NCBI RefSeq assembly: GCF_030848805.1
Contig: NC_092368.1
Location: 8,812,122-8,876,121 of the forward strand
Reading direction: 5' to 3'
From: Temnothorax longispinosus
Lineage: Eukaryota > Arthropoda > Insecta > Hymenoptera > Formicidae
Length of the DNA: 64,000 nucleotides
Below, one piece after another: positions 1 through 12,256 of the stretch. The notes beneath the pieces were generated by a model. That model saw only the letters and a program-made list of their open reading frames with translations. It was not told where the DNA came from and ran no database searches. Position numbers and translations under genes: made by a program. Each line of letters starts with the position of its first letter. Within the stretch, counting starts at the first letter, position 1.

Positions 1-28
<28 letters not shown>
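1..28. repeat. (AT)n microsatellite
   Basis: Pure AT dinucleotide run at the window edge. It may continue to the left. Confidence 0.95.
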
Positions 29-32
<4 letters not shown>

Positions 33-2200
33 ATGATTTTTAATTTATAATGATATTTTGTTCTTTTCTTTTTTGTAATAAATGTTGTAATTATTTTGAT
101 CAAATTAAACCCAATGTTTATTCTTTATAAATAAGACCTCACCTCTCACTACCTCCCTAAAATCGCACAAGGTCCGATCCCCGGTAATAGGGATATTATA
201 TCCTTGGCCGAAAACAGGACCGCAAATGCACGAAAACTCTCGGTAGGCGTAATAGCGTCCCTTCTGGACGTTGACCCGCGACTGAAGTTTTCCTGAAAAG
301 TGCATTCGACTTGAGGCACGCGCCCTTCTAGCGTGAACCCGAGATACCATAAAACCTCGTTACGTCTTCCCATACCCCCTCCCATGGATAGCCTTTTCTT
401 CGCTATATTCGTCGAACCAATATATATACCTAAATTTCGGGGTTCTGACGTAACACAATAAATAAACGTTTAATATCAGTTTGTGATTCTAAAAGAACAC
501 AGATTGACACCTCAAATTTTAATAAAAAGAGTTGATTTCAGCAAACCTTAACACTCCAGTACGATCTTGTAGTCGTTGCGATCGATTTCAATCGTGGTTA
601 AATCAATTATATATCTATCACAATTGCACATAAAACTGTGAATTGGTCACTATTCTACTGTTGACGTCGATCGATTGTGCGTTAATCTCTATATATTAAG
701 GTTGATCTCGATTGTTCTAAATCGCAATAATGCTCATCTAAACTTTACCACCACTTTAGACCGTAATTTGATATATTACATGTTACATATTTGTAGATGA
801 GAACCTTTATACAGTCACACTTTACTCCTGCACAGTAGATCAAATAAATTTATATTTGCTCACATGTACACACAATGCATATTACAGAAAAAATGAGCAA
901 ACATCTCGCGTCTCTAGCGCACTCGCTATCCCAAGTTATTGTCGGTATATATATATTGGTAGGCTCAAAAATATAGAGCAACACCGGTAGTCAGAGATGC
1001 ATCGTGATATAACAATATATATATATTTTTTTTTTTTATAAAAATACTCTTATTATTAATTTAGAATGCCAAATATATGAAAGAGGAGAACGAACAAAAG
1101 TCTAGCAACGCTTGAAATATATAAATTAGCGACAAAAGAAACCCATGAGGCTTACACCAATAACAAATTCAATTATGTTTGCCATAATTGTTTCTCTGAG
1201 TAGTGACTTCTTTCTTAATTTTGTAGCAGATACGAAAGTATTCCATACTTTTCTTTTATTAATTTCTTATATTTTTAGTTTATATTAATATCGATCTCAA
1301 GATCTTAGTTTCGTCTTTTGTATTGTCGTGCTAGCCGCGTGATTCTATTTAGCTTAAGACGTTCGCAGAGCGTGACACGTGCGGTCGCGGAATCGTCAGC
1401 CAATAAGGGCATCGCGCCGATTTCTCCCGTTTGGAATTTCGGAGCAAACGGGCGAATACTCTGTGCTTCTCGAGCAAATGCGTGCGATCGAAATCGATAA
1501 CTGTTATAATCATTGCAATAGAGGCAAGTGTCGCGGGAATTAAAGACGGGTTATATTGCGAACGCAACGGATCACATCCTCGCTAATTACAGACACGCTG
1601 CATGTGAATATCGCCCGTCCGCCGTTTCCTTAACCATTGGCGATTCGGAGCTTTGACCTTTGCAAAGACGTGGCAGGTGGACCTTGACGATCCAGTGCGT
1701 CTTCCCGCGCTAGACCACGCAATCGGATGTGGAGCGAATTCATTATCATAATAAACGGTGCCACTGGAGTGGCAAAGATAATTTAAATAAAACGGTGCAT
1801 TATTTATTTGCCCTTCGTGTGTGCTCCAGTCGGATCTACAGACACCTGTGCTTCCTCGCTTTCAATATCCTGCTTCAACGCTTTACGCTCTGCACTTTCT
1901 TGCTTCCGCCTGCTATCCCTCTCGCTTTCTCTGAGCGATCCCGGCACTCCGTTCGCCGCAAGTTCAACTTCCGCGCGCGAACACCGGGCATGGGCCATAA
2001 ATTAAAAACGCTATAAGAATGAGTGAACTCTTGAGTCACGCGATCAAGATCGCGTTGATCTCACGCCTTTCTGTACAGACGTTACAGTTACCCTGTCACA
2101 CATATCAACATCAAAACCTTCACACGTGTCGTCTGTTTGAGAACGCGTAGTTAATTTTAGACCCACGTCTCATAATAATTAATGAAGATAAGCCTCTGGA
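29..2200. other. No recognisable gene
   Basis: AT-rich DNA. Two overlapping minus-strand open frames (105-350 and 149-385, 81 and 78 codons) and a minus-strand frame at 1804-1998 rich in Glu, Arg and Ser are open, but I recognise no family. None has a convincing start or flanking splice signal. Short (AT)n stretches occur at about 945-960 and 1010-1040. Confidence 0.5.
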
Positions 2201-2219
2201 AAAGACAGTAGCTTCAAAG

Positions 2220-2690
2220 GGCAGAATGATAAGAATTTATAATTTCAGTATTAAAAATATTGGTGAATTACTGAATGACTATAATGGTTCCGGAGCTGAT
2301 TTTATACGATGGAGAACTCAGTTGTTGTTCGAAGAGAGTGTGGAACGAGCTAAGTAAGAGCCAGGCGCTGTTGATGGTGCATAAAGGTTATTCCTTTATT
2401 TATGACAAATCAAATTTTTAGTTGTTGTTGTCAAAAAATACATACGAGTTGGATGACAATGCCATCAGGATTTTTATTGGTTCTAAATTAAAAGGAAAAG
2501 CTTTCAGCTGGTATCACGCCAGTTAACGGTTAGGGTATCCACTAACAGCCCGGAAAATTAGAACTTAGAAGACAATTCGAAGCACGTGAATGGCGAAAGA
2601 GTGAGACCTTCAACGATTACTGCTACCAGTTTGGAGAGCTTCCAAACTCGTCAATGGATAACCACTAATTAGGAATTGCTTCATACGCAA
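2220..2690 (+). pseudogene. Decayed retrotransposon Gag remnant
   Basis: Conceptual translation in more than one frame gives a pattern typical of LTR-retrotransposon Gag capsid domains: a 'GADFIRWRTQL' stretch near 2295, then 'GSKLKGKAFSWY' near 2480, then 'LRRQFEAREW' with 'SETFNDYCYQFG' around 2565-2630. Stops and shifts interrupt it, including a stop after 'ERAK' near 2352. No protease, reverse transcriptase or nucleocapsid knuckle follows; the sequence runs straight into an LTR-like promoter at about 2.8 kb. This suggests an internally deleted Gypsy-type copy. Family assignment is by motif memory. Confidence 0.5.
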
Positions 2691-2699
2691 GGATTTTTC

Positions 2700-3050
2700 G
2701 ATAATTCGCCAAAAGATAAGCAAAAAACCGAAATCTAAGCCACAATCGGAAGAAAACTCCACTAATCAAATCATCCTAAAAATTAAACCCGTCTCCTTAA
2801 TTTCCTATAAAAACCGCGACTCTACGTACTTCGAGACACTTCCAGTCTGAAGCAGTTTCCATTTTCGTACTTTGAGTGTACAGTATCATCACCGCCATCT
2901 CGACATGTTGCCTCTTTTTAAACTAAATTCTGTGTTTAAAAATTCTATTCATCGCTGAGTGTGAGTGTAAAGTTTTTCGATTCTTTCGCGTTAAACTATA
3001 TTTTAGCTTATAACCTTTTTATATAACACATATTACCATCAAATAAGTAC
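2700..3050 (+). repeat. LTR-like promoter fragment
   Basis: Contains TATAAAA at 2806-2812, followed by CGCGACTCTAC and GAGACACTT. The same TATA-to-start block recurs at 11,958-11,995 inside the LTR-like sequence at 11.46-12.26 kb. The two are otherwise diverged. Probably the promoter part of the LTR belonging to the gag remnant just upstream. Confidence 0.45.
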
Positions 3051-3404
3051 CTATCTACAGTAACCAAAAAAGATAATCAATTTATTTTATAAAAATTGTG
3101 CTACAGAAATGTTGATACTAAAGATTACGAAATATTTAATTGTTATTTTACACACACAAATATAAGGAAATAATATTTGGAACATATACAAATATTTATA
3201 TATGTAGGTGGCATAGGAACGTTGATGGTGAAAATAGAATTAATTGGAGTTACAGAATAAACAAGCAGCAAAATACGTCCATTTAGACTAAAACCACTGG
3301 ATTCAATAGTTCTTATTGAAGAGCGTCTTATAAGTAATACATTAATTTTATATAATATAACATAAGACATATATAACTACAACAGACTAATAATGTGTGC
3401 TTTT
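3051..3404. other. No feature seen
   Basis: AT-rich sequence. One minus-strand open frame (3143-3370) has a hydrophobic, low-complexity translation and no recognisable family. Confidence 0.4.
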
Positions 3405-3512
3405 TCATTTAGCGACTCAAGTCAACACAAGCGTCATTCTGTCTCTTTTTAACATCTAGTGAGCAACAAAGACAGAGTGACGCTTGTGTCAACTTGTGTC
3501 GTTAACTAATGG
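3405..3512. mobile_element. Small TIR element (MITE-like)
   Basis: Imperfect inverted repeats: CATTTAGCGACTCAAGTC on the left faces CAACTTGTGTCGTTAACTAATG on the right, with inner arms ACACAAGCGTCA and TGACGCTTGTGT. The 108-bp unit can fold into one hairpin. Superfamily not determined. It shares the start CATTTAGCGA with the 8802-8979 element. Confidence 0.6.
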
Positions 3513-3830
3513 AAAGTACCTAATATAGACGAAGTGCGAATGTTGTGAGATACCCAAAAATATTGACGAATCTACTGCGAGTTGAGATCCGAATACGATA
3601 CGAGCGACTCAAGATTGAAAAGTAAACGAAAGATATATACGATATTGAAGCAAACACTTGTATAATTATACTCTTAAATGCATTATATGGTATACAGAAT
3701 ATGTACAAGGTGTCTACAATGTATTTTACTTTTAGATCAACACTGCTTTCAATGCTGAATTCGACAGATTTCCATAGTCACGACGAAGCGCGCGAAGAGT
3801 TACAAATCTCAATATATCGTCCCTGACAAC

Positions 3831-4550
3831 ACGCATATCTTAATGACGTCTTTAAAAAAGACGTCTTTAAGACATTACCAAAAAAACGTCTATAAGACAT
3901 CTTAGAAAAATAATTGTCTTAAAAATAAAAGTCTTAAAGACTTTATTAGAGTAACATTTTTATGACATCTTAGAAAGACGTCTTTAAGACTTTGTTAGAA
4001 AGACGTCTAAAAGTCTTTTGTCTTTTATGAGACTTTTTTTGGAACATACACAAATATTTACATTATCGACTAAAATACATATGACGTGACAATTTGTACA
4101 TAACATATGGCCGTTAGATGGCATCCGTCAGAATGCCGTTTCTCGTACGTAAAATATGATAAACGGTATATAAGTATATAAAAACTATAAGATATATATA
4201 AATCACGGTTTGGTACAATTTAATTATATCGGTTATATGTGGAGTTCACTCTTATAATAAAGTAGCATCCTTTTAGATTAATATCATAATTATATTATAA
4301 GCAACTTTTAACTCTTTTTTATATTTTTTTTCTTGTTAACGCATTTTCCTATTATTAATTTTTATTTTACAATATATCTAAAAATGGTCCAAAGTAAAAC
4401 GTCTCTGAGATGTTTCAAAAACATAAATTAAGGACATAAGACGTCTTAAAGACGTCATAATGACATCTTTAATAGTTTTATAAAATGTCCTTATATTACT
4501 TTATTTATAAAATGTCTTAATATATAACATGTTTTCTAGGATGCTATGTG
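3831..4550. mobile_element. Insertion rich in AAGACGTCTT palindromes
   Basis: The palindrome AAGACGTCTT and variants of GTCTTTAAGAC recur on both sides (about 3845-4030 and 4435-4470). A core near 4113-4172 resembles cores at 31,305-31,362 and, inverted, 52,924-52,985. It interrupts the LTR. Probably a non-autonomous DNA element; no coding capacity. Confidence 0.5.
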
Positions 4551-4553
4551 CAC

Positions 4554-4784
4554 TGAGATATAAGTACACTGGAGTGTGCACTGCCATGTTAAATTGGGAG
4601 ATAGACAGTTAAATTGGGATCTTTATCTTTCTCTATTGTACAAGACGCATGTGTATATTGCTGAGAGTCAACTAGTTGTCTTTGTCAAACAAGTTTTACA
4701 AGGACAGCAAGCCCAATGATTTATCTCTTTCTCGGCTCACGCCAGCCAAGCTAGTGCACACTACAGTACACTTACATCTCGATC
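4554..4784. mobile_element. Small TIR element (MITE-like)
   Basis: Left end GAGATATAAGTACACTGGAG and right end GTACACTTACATCTCG are imperfect inverted repeats with inner GTGTGCAC arms. About 231 bp. Adjoins the AAGACGTCTT-rich insertion within the same LTR. Confidence 0.5.
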
Positions 4785-5290
4785 AGGCTCTGCAAATCGG
4801 TTACGTGATCGATAAACGAACGACTGGACACGTGGACGCTGAGGGATGAGCTATTTGTACCCCTCTGCTTTCGAGAAATTTCTGTGTTCGTGACTATAAC
4901 ATTCTTCTAGATCTAAACGGTTATTAGAACGCAACAGGTATTTTGATGCTAGAAATGTTTGTCAAAACGCTTGTTTCTTGTTGTCACCTTCCTTTGTTTT
5001 ATTCGTTAAAGAAAGCGTGTATATTGACAATTAACGTGGTAGAGACAAAGGAAGGTGATGTTGCCAATTGAACGATACATCATCAAATTCAAATAGTATC
5101 TTCTTAATATTAACAATCTGAGACATGTGTAAGTCATGATTTCGAGCATACCACCCGCCTCGATCATCAAGCGCTGACGACGTGTTCAATCGATCGATTG
5201 CGACTGCGCCATGCATGATTAATACTTGCTTCACGTGTTATATATTCTAACGCAGTGAACTATATATACCATACTAGAATGAACTCTACT

Positions 5291-5689
5291 CTAGAAGTCT
5301 AGAGTAAGAAGTCTAGAGTTTAAAAAAAAAACTGTACGAATAAGAAAGAGAATTGTGGCCAACCCGTCCTTTTTTGTTGTTGTACTTTTTGACAACAATT
5401 AAATTGACCAATCAAAAGCTCGCTAAACAGAGACCGAATAAATGGCCGCAAAGCTGTCCGTCTTTTTCTTCTTGTAGTCCGGCCGCTAGCATAAGAGTTC
5501 ACATTCCAGTATAATATATAGTTATAGTATAAGTTTACTAACTTCTTGCGGCTTCGCGGCGACACGTGGTTCTTTTTAATATTATAATCGAGAATTTATA
5601 TAGTTTTATTAGTGCGATCTTTCCTTTGGTGTTCGGCGGTCGATAGCGGCACCAATTTTACGACTGTTCGGTCATATCATATCAGTTGA
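5291..5689. other. BEL/Pao 3' non-coding region
   Basis: Lies between the end of the pol remnant and the 3' LTR. No separate feature is recognised. The minus-strand frame at 5320-5565 has no family likeness. Confidence 0.4.
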
Positions 5690-8670
5690 GGCAGTTTTGA
5701 TGGTGATTACCCGGATGCAGTCATCTTCATTGGGGTGCATCTTAACCACGCGAGCAAGTAGCCATCGGCTTGACAGGATCACCTCGTTTCGCATGAGGCA
5801 TAGTTGGCCCTCTTGAATGTCGAAGTTGTTCTTATACTACTTTGCCCTTGGTTGTAGCCTCTGCAGATATTCGTGTGATCAGAAATAGTCGCACATCTGT
5901 TGGAAGAGCCTCCAGCGGTTCAGGCGGATAGTGGGTACGTTGCTCGACAATAGTTCGGACAGTGCTTTCAACAAGACTCCAATAAAAAAATGTCCTGGTG
6001 TGAGTGCCTCCAAGTCCTCCGGATCGTCCGCAATCATTTGCAGTGGCCTGTAGTTGAAGCATGCCTCTATCTTGTCAAGGAACATAGCTATATGTGCTGC
6101 CTCGCCAATGACACGCCGAAAGTTGAGCTTCATTGATTTACCGGCTGCCTCCCAAATGTCGCCAAAATGTTGTGATGTCGGGGGATTGAATCGTCACTCA
6201 ACTCCCTCTTAGGCGATCTTTTCCACGATGTTTCGTGTCTTTGCGCTGGCGACTCGGGACACGTTCCGGAACGGTGCATAAGCTCTGATAAAGTTTGTAC
6301 CGCAGTCGCTGCGTATTGTTCTGCAAGCCTCGGTGGGACACGAACTTGCAGAATGTTGCCACGAATGCGTCTGCGGTGTAGTCCGAAACAGCCTCCAGGT
6401 AGACAGCTCTTGTGGCCAAGCAAACAAACACCGCAAACCCCATGCGGTTTCTTTGTCATCGTCCGGGATGCCGGGATCCCCATGCGCAGTGCGACAGGCG
6501 TAATCCACACCAAAAAAGAGCCGCCCGAAGTGATTCTTTTGTGATAGGTCATCCATTAATAACTGAGGGGATACCGCTCGCCATCGCGCACATGTGACGC
6601 ATTCGCGGATGCGTTGTGTCATCATTATCCTGCCGCATGAGACCCGGAACTACTGTCTCAGCGGTTCCAACGTCAACTGTAGAGCGTTCGACGATGGTAT
6701 GCGTCCACGCACAGTGTAGTAAAGTAGGACTGCGGAAGCAGTATGGCTGGATGCCGCTCGTCAAAGCCCAGAAGAGAGTGCTTTAGCCAACCAGCTCGCA
6801 TGATGCCATTTGAGTCCAGAAATGGTGTCAGTTTGTTGAGTTGTCCGCGGATGCAGTTGGCCTTGCTCTCCTACAACAAGCTTACCTCCAGAATGTATGC
6901 CCATCTTTGACTGACGCGGAACCACCGCTTTTGTGCTTCTCAAATCTCGTCGATCGAGAATGGTTGCCAGTAGTGCCGCGTCTTTAACCGTCGGAGAGCC
7001 CAGACTGCGACTCTCAATATTCGGTGTAGTAACGAGAGCCGTGTAAACTCTGCTGTCTGCTCGTCAAACTCCATTTTAGTGACGTAAAGGTGGATCTCGT
7101 CTCAGGTAGTTGGTCCAGAAACTGGAAAAAAGGTTCCATTGTGTTCACGGATCTGCTGCCATTCATGGAGGACCATACCGTCAGTGATTGTGTTCGAGTA
7201 GGCCACCAGGTGTGAACTCTTGAGAAGTACAATCGGCGGGATTCTTGTTGTTCCTTACATGGTGCCATCGTGTACTAGGCAGTGTTCTTTGTACCTAGGT
7301 AACTCGATTGCCAGCGTAAGTTTTCCAACAACCGGGGAGATCCTAAATCCAACTCAGCATGACCGTTGAATTTATCCACAGAACAGATATCCTGCCATCT
7401 GTCTCGGACGTGTGCAACAAGTTTCGTCAGGAAAATGGCCGCACATAACTGGAGTCTTGACAATGAGAGATGCTTGATGGAGGCGACTCTGGTTTTTGCC
7501 GTTACCAGTGATGTTGCGGTATCTCCGGTTTCGTTTCTGGCACACAAGTATACCACGGCAGCATACGCTATCTCCGAAATCTGCAAAATCGTGAAGCTAC
7601 ATGTGGATTGCGGTGGTGCGGAGCAAAACCTTTTCAGCTGTGAAAGTTCTTTCTGGAATTGCCGCCACGCTGCCGGATCCGCCTCATCAAAGGGATCATC
7701 CCAGTCTAGTTGGCGCAACCAGGTCGTCTAAAAAATAATCTTTGCGCGTACCATCATTGCAGCAAGCTATTCAAATAGATTGAACAGTTTAGCTGTTTGG
7801 GAGAGGATGGAGCACTTCGTGATCGGCACTTGAATATTTTTTTGAATGACAAATGGGTATTCGTCGTCATACGGACGCCATTGCAGACCAAGGATGCAGT
7901 GACCCTCGACCGGCTGTAGTGCATGGCTCGCGGGCTGCTATCTGTCTTCTAGTGAAACACCCTGCAGAATTTTCTCGTGTCTGGCAGACCATTTTTGCAG
8001 GGGAAAACCGTCCTGCACAAGTCGGTCAATTTGCAATCTGCAAATGTTGCGGCTTTTGGCCAAAGAGTTTGCCCCTGCGAGGATGTCATCCACATAGGCG
8101 TCTTATTTAAATATGCAGAAGTTTGAGTACTGCAGCTCCTTATGGATACACGCCCCCTTCATCGTGTACCAACTGATGCAGCGTTCAAATCATGTACGGA
8201 GCGTACGCTAAACCATATGTGACTGTATTTAATCGATATTTTTTTGTAGCTTTACCTGGCTGGTCACACGATACGCTGCAGGTACGGTCCTCGGGATCCA
8301 ACAACTATAGATACATTTTCTCAATGTCTGTAGCTATAACGAGTTGATATCGTCTCCACCTCATAACGACATCCGAGATGGCCGGTAGCAGGTTCGGTCC
8401 TACTGCAAGATGTTTGTTGAGACTTGCCGTTCATTCTCAGCGAACCGTTGAAGACGACTCTCAACTTGGTTGTGATGCTGGACTCGTTGAAAGCCCCATG
8501 ACGCGAGAGGAAGTAGCCACATTGATCTTCGCTGAGTGGTTCGACAAAGGTCATGTGACCCAGTGCCTCGTATTTTTTTACGAATACTTAGTACTTGTAA
8601 CGTCCCGAGCGAAACGTCTTTCCATCGAGCGCAAATATCGAGTTGCAGCGTATCGGGATTCTTTGTGGTT
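5690..8670 (-). pseudogene. BEL/Pao pol remnant (RT, RNase H, integrase)
   Basis: Read on the minus strand, domains appear in BEL/Pao order across several frames. At 8554-8321 there is an RT start with a 'VFNGS' motif. At 8085-8096 the RT catalytic Tyr-Val-Asp-Asp is followed by 'ILAGANSLAKS'. At 7718-7275 comes the Pao-type connection with 'SEIAYAAVVYL' and 'TAKTRVAS'. At 6625-6198 is the integrase zinc-binding part ('CVTCARWR') and the first core segment with 'ATRAVYLEAVSD'. At 6133-5879 lies 'LTPGHFFIG', and the C-terminal 'HPNEDDCIRVITIKT' is near 5700. Frameshifts and stops break it into at least six pieces, so it cannot encode a working polyprotein. Gag was not found. BEL/Pao assignment rests on these motifs and is fairly secure. 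Confidence 0.8.
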
Positions 8671-8801
8671 CTGACGAATCCGCCGTGAGTTAAGACCCGA
8701 ATACGAGCAACTCAAAATTGGAAATATACGACACAATATTAAGACGAACAATTATATAATTTTACTCTTAAATGAGATATATACAGATTATGTACAAGAT
8801 A

Positions 8802-8979
8802 TTTATATTCCATTTAGCGAGAGAATATCCACGGATCGAGCGAAATCTTGTTCGTTTTGCACAGGACTCCGTCCACAAAACGTCTATTTACGAACACAGT
8901 ACGCAACGCTCTGGGGACTTTATCCAAACTTTGTCCGCTTATGCTGCAAATCGTGGATATTCTCTAGTGGAATGCAGTA
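8802..8979. mobile_element. Small TIR element inside LTR
   Basis: Ends CATTTAGCGAGAGAATATCC and GGATATTCTCTAGTGGAATG are inverted repeats. The other LTR copy lacks this segment, so it is an insertion. Confidence 0.65.
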
Positions 8980-9369
8980 TACAATGTAATTTTATTTTTA
9001 GATTGGCATTGCTTTTAATGCTGAATTTGACAGATTTAGACGGCTACGACAAAACACGCGAAGAATTGTGAATCTCGCTATATCGTGCTATGCGAAAAAT
9101 CTGCACTTATGTGATCCATAAGCGAACAACTGCGCGCGGGCGCTAAGGGCTGCGCTATTTATCCTCCGCTTTCGAGATATTTCTATGCTGTTTTGTTCGT
9201 GGCAAAAATATTCTTCTAGGTGTCTTGGCGGTTATTAGGATAAAACATCTGTTTTGGCTAAATCGAAATGTTTGTCAAAACACCTGTTTTTTTTGTCGTC
9301 ATCTTTCCTTGTCTCGTTCGCTCGTTATACAAAGTGTGTTTTGTTGACAATTACTGTGATAGAGACGAT

Positions 9370-9597
9370 GGGTGCATTCGGGGAGACGCTATTAACGTTA
9401 GCAAGCTCCCCGAACGCAGCTTAAGCGCCAATAGTACTTCGTGCCTCACCTCGAAAATAATAGCGAAAATAGCGCGAGTGATGACATCACGCTGCCTTTA
9501 CAGTGACGTCATCATCGTATATCACAGCGCCACAAAGCGTCTCCTCGAACAGTTTTGGACGATAATTGTGCTAATAGCGTGCTCCTCGAATGCACCC
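9370..9597. mobile_element. PIF/Harbinger-like MITE, copy A
   Basis: Terminal repeats GGGTGCATTCGGGGAG and CTCCTCGAATGCACCC; 228 bp. The same element occurs at 14,385-14,665. The other BEL LTR lacks it, which confirms insertion. Flanking triplets (gat, aag) no longer match. The Harbinger call rests on the GGG-start TIR and on the 3-bp duplication of the second copy. Confidence 0.7.
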
Positions 9598-9869
9598 AAG
9601 GGGGGAGGTAATGTTATCGATTTAACGATAAATTGTCCAAATAATATCTTAAATTTAATGCTAATAATCTGCGACAGATATCATTACTTCATACGCTAAG
9701 CCCTTTTTAAGATTACTTAAAAACTATTAAAGATAACTCAACTCAGTTTTTACGGAGTTGTAATGCTAAATGTTTGTTTAACGTTTTTTTTAACAAATTT
9801 CATTTATTTATAATTTAATGTTATATCAATTTTTTCAAAAATAGATTTTGAAAGAGTAATATGGAACAT

Positions 9870-10192
9870 GTCGGATAACGCGGAACATTTTATTAATCTT
9901 GCAAAAAAATTATTTTTCTCGTAGTTTGCACATTAATGCATATTAATGATCAAATATGGTCGATACTAATTATTATATTATAATTTATTATAAACTCTAA
10001 TTTTTATGCTTTTTGTAATGATGTTATACAAATGTACTAATATGTTTAAAACTTTTACTTATAATATAGTATATACTAGTAATATATATATTCATCAAAA
10101 TATATTACTCCTGAAAGAAAGTAATAATAGAATATAAAATGCAATACTTACAAAAAGTGGCGAGTTATACAAACAATTCCGCATTATCCGAC
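9870..10192. mobile_element. Possible TIR element
   Basis: GTCGGATAACGCGGAAC at the left end and TTCCGCATTATCCGAC at the right end are near-perfect inverted repeats around an AT-rich, non-coding interior. Confidence 0.5.
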
Positions 10193-10395
10193 ATCCACCA
10201 TTGTTACCTTTTTATCGTACACAATAAAAACGTACATCATACGTTATTTGCTAAATAGACTACACTAAAGATCTATCTTAGTTTGCAACAAAAAGCGACT
10301 AAGAATCTGTGAAGTAGATTGATTGCAAAATAAAAGTTTGTAAACTAATCTTATGTAGTAACACACCAAAGCCGGTATTCATAGTCAGATCTTAA

Positions 10396-10932
10396 GGGGA
10401 TCCTGTAGTGACTGGCGAACTTCCTCGATGTCGATAATGTCAACCTTTCTAATTTTGTTTTCCCTATATCTGTCTTTGTCTAACAAAATGACATCTGTCC
10501 TTTTTTCGATTGCTCGCCATCTTACGCAAGATCCGGCAACTACTATTGCTGCTCTTCTTGTCATTCTGCATCCGTATTTGGATTACTAAAATAATTATTA
10601 GATAGATCTTTTTTTGTACGCATTGAATCTTACTTCTACTTACACGATATTATTCCTACATGTTTTCCCAAGGGTGGATGATAAACATTATGTACGTATA
10701 AACTGTAGAATTTTTGTTTTAAGCAAATATTGTCGTCAGGTGACAGCTGTGTATGTGCCCCAATAAGTAATATTTTTAATTTTTTGGTGCTTTTGATATA
10801 AAATCGCATTTTCCACCCTAGATTTTTGTGCGGACTTTAATTCTAGACCAAAAACTTGCAATTCTGTAAAGCCAATTAAAAGATCCATCTAATAACGATA
10901 ATGTCGGTAAATCATACGGCTGCAGGATCCCC
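10396..10932. mobile_element. TTAA-flanked MITE, full length (537 bp)
   Basis: Ends GGGGATCCTGTAG and CTGCAGGATCCCC are flanked by TTAA on both sides (10,392-10,395 and 10,933-10,936). TTAA target duplication is the piggyBac hallmark. The same length as the 58,661-59,197 copy. A minus-strand open frame conserved among the copies lies near the CTGTAG end. Confidence 0.8.
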
Positions 10933-10936
10933 TTAA

Positions 10937-11460
10937 GGTTTGTTTTTTATTGTTGCACATAAGACTACACTAAAACTTCCCTTCTCGCTTTCGTCAAATT
11001 TCAAACATATACCCATTTCACTTTAAGTACAGAGAGTGTACACTCAATTTAGCTGTTATTTATTCAGATAGTCTCAGATTCATCTTCAGATATTTTGTAA
11101 CCAATAAAACAAGTCGTAGCATCTGAAGATAAACATAAAACGATCTTAAATATGAGTACCCCGCACCAAATCTTCAATTTAACGTATTAACTCTATGACA
11201 CCTTGAACTACACTGTCGCTTTGTGTGTTAGGTTAGGGATTCAGCAGCTAGTAATTCCACTGCTGTCCGTTAAATTGTAATATTTAATAGGCTAGATATC
11301 ATGATGTTCTATATTGTCTCACTATCTAACATTTGCACTTTCTCTACAACCTTGTAAATTATTTAACATGACGTACATAGTTGGGACGTGTGGGATGTTT
11401 GAAATAAAAGGTGTGGATTGAGGGAATGGAGATAAGTAATAATATATTTGGGAGTATAAG
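10937..11460. other. No feature seen
   Basis: AT-rich DNA without recognisable coding, repeat or structural signal. Confidence 0.4.
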
Positions 11461-12256
11461 TGTTACGTCCTATGGACTGTACGATTCCCTTCTTTCATAA
11501 GGACCTTTTGTGGGAACATTTCATAAAAATTAAAGTTCCCTAATAAAAATTATCTTTAGGACAAGAACCTGCAGAGCGGTATTTGTCGATCGGCAAGCGG
11601 GTTATTTCCTTATATTTTTATAGGTGTAAAATCAAAGAGACGAATTTCTCAGACAAAATTAAGCAGAATCTATTTGTCAAAACTGCTCGCACCGGTCGAT
11701 AATAACGTTAAGCCGCCATAAATCAAAGGGTTGTCATGGAAATTTTGTGAGAAGCCCTTCAACTTAGATAATAACAGACTAACGCCAGAAAACTGAGAAT
11801 TTCATCTATTGACATTGGTTTTGATCTAATGTCTCGATTCGTGATAATAAAATATTCGTTTAACTTAATACTCTAACGAGCAATAACTGACAAAAAGTTC
11901 CGTGAGAAAAACAAACCGAATCACCAAAAATCGAGACATTTTCCCACGACAAAACCGTATATAAATCGCGACTCTACACTTGGAGACACTTATAGTTCTA
12001 GATTGCACGAGTGCAGATCGTCGAGAGATTTTTCCGAATCATAGCCAGTCGTTTGGTATTTGCGAGTAGTATCTATCGCGGTTTAGAGGCTGTGCATGTG
12101 TGAAAATCAGCGCTTCCTGCCATCCACCAATTCCGCAAATCGACTCCGATTGCCCGGCGGTGCCATATCTAAGCGCCTGTTCGATATCGAAGCGAATCTA
12201 ATCATCTGATCCATTAAAAGTATGTAAAGTTTGTTAATTACCGACCGTCACCAAAT
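11461..12256 (+). repeat. LTR-like sequence, probable solo or partial LTR
   Basis: Starts TGTTACGTCC. Has a TATA box (TATATAAAT at 11,958-11,966) followed by the CGCGACTCTAC block shared with 2.8 kb. The start motif is repeated at 13,188. No internal region is adjacent. The 3' boundary is unclear because a Helitron-like segment begins at about 12,257. Confidence 0.5.

Larger units (their letters stand above)
3563..5290 (-). repeat. 3' LTR of the BEL/Pao element (interrupted)
   Basis: Aligns by eye with 8672-9705. Homology starts at TGACGAATC (3563), breaks at about 3831 and resumes near 4793 with CTGCAAATCGG. The interruption is a later insertion. The distal boundary (about 5215-5290) is uncertain. 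Confidence 0.6.
3563..9705 (-). mobile_element. Degenerate BEL/Pao LTR retrotransposon
   Basis: Composite call. Two diverged copies of one LTR (about 3563-5290 and 8672-9705) flank a minus-strand pol remnant (5690-8670). The LTR copies share blocks such as GAATACGA..CGA, GACAGATTT, TTTGTCAAAAC and TTGACAATTA in the same order. Each LTR carries later insertions: 3831-4784 in the low-coordinate one, 8802-8979 and 9370-9597 in the other. LTR divergence and frame damage mark it as old. Outer boundaries are approximate. Confidence 0.75.
8672..9705 (-). repeat. 5' LTR of the BEL/Pao element (interrupted)
   Basis: Homologous to 3563-5290. Two TIR elements sit inside it (8802-8979 and 9370-9597). 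The inner end at about 8672 is marked by loss of similarity between the copies. Confidence 0.6.

Noticed and set aside
1804..2005. Possible Ser/Glu-rich gene on either strand
   Set aside because: Overlapping opposite frames of about 65 codons with no motif, and no splice or polyadenylation support.
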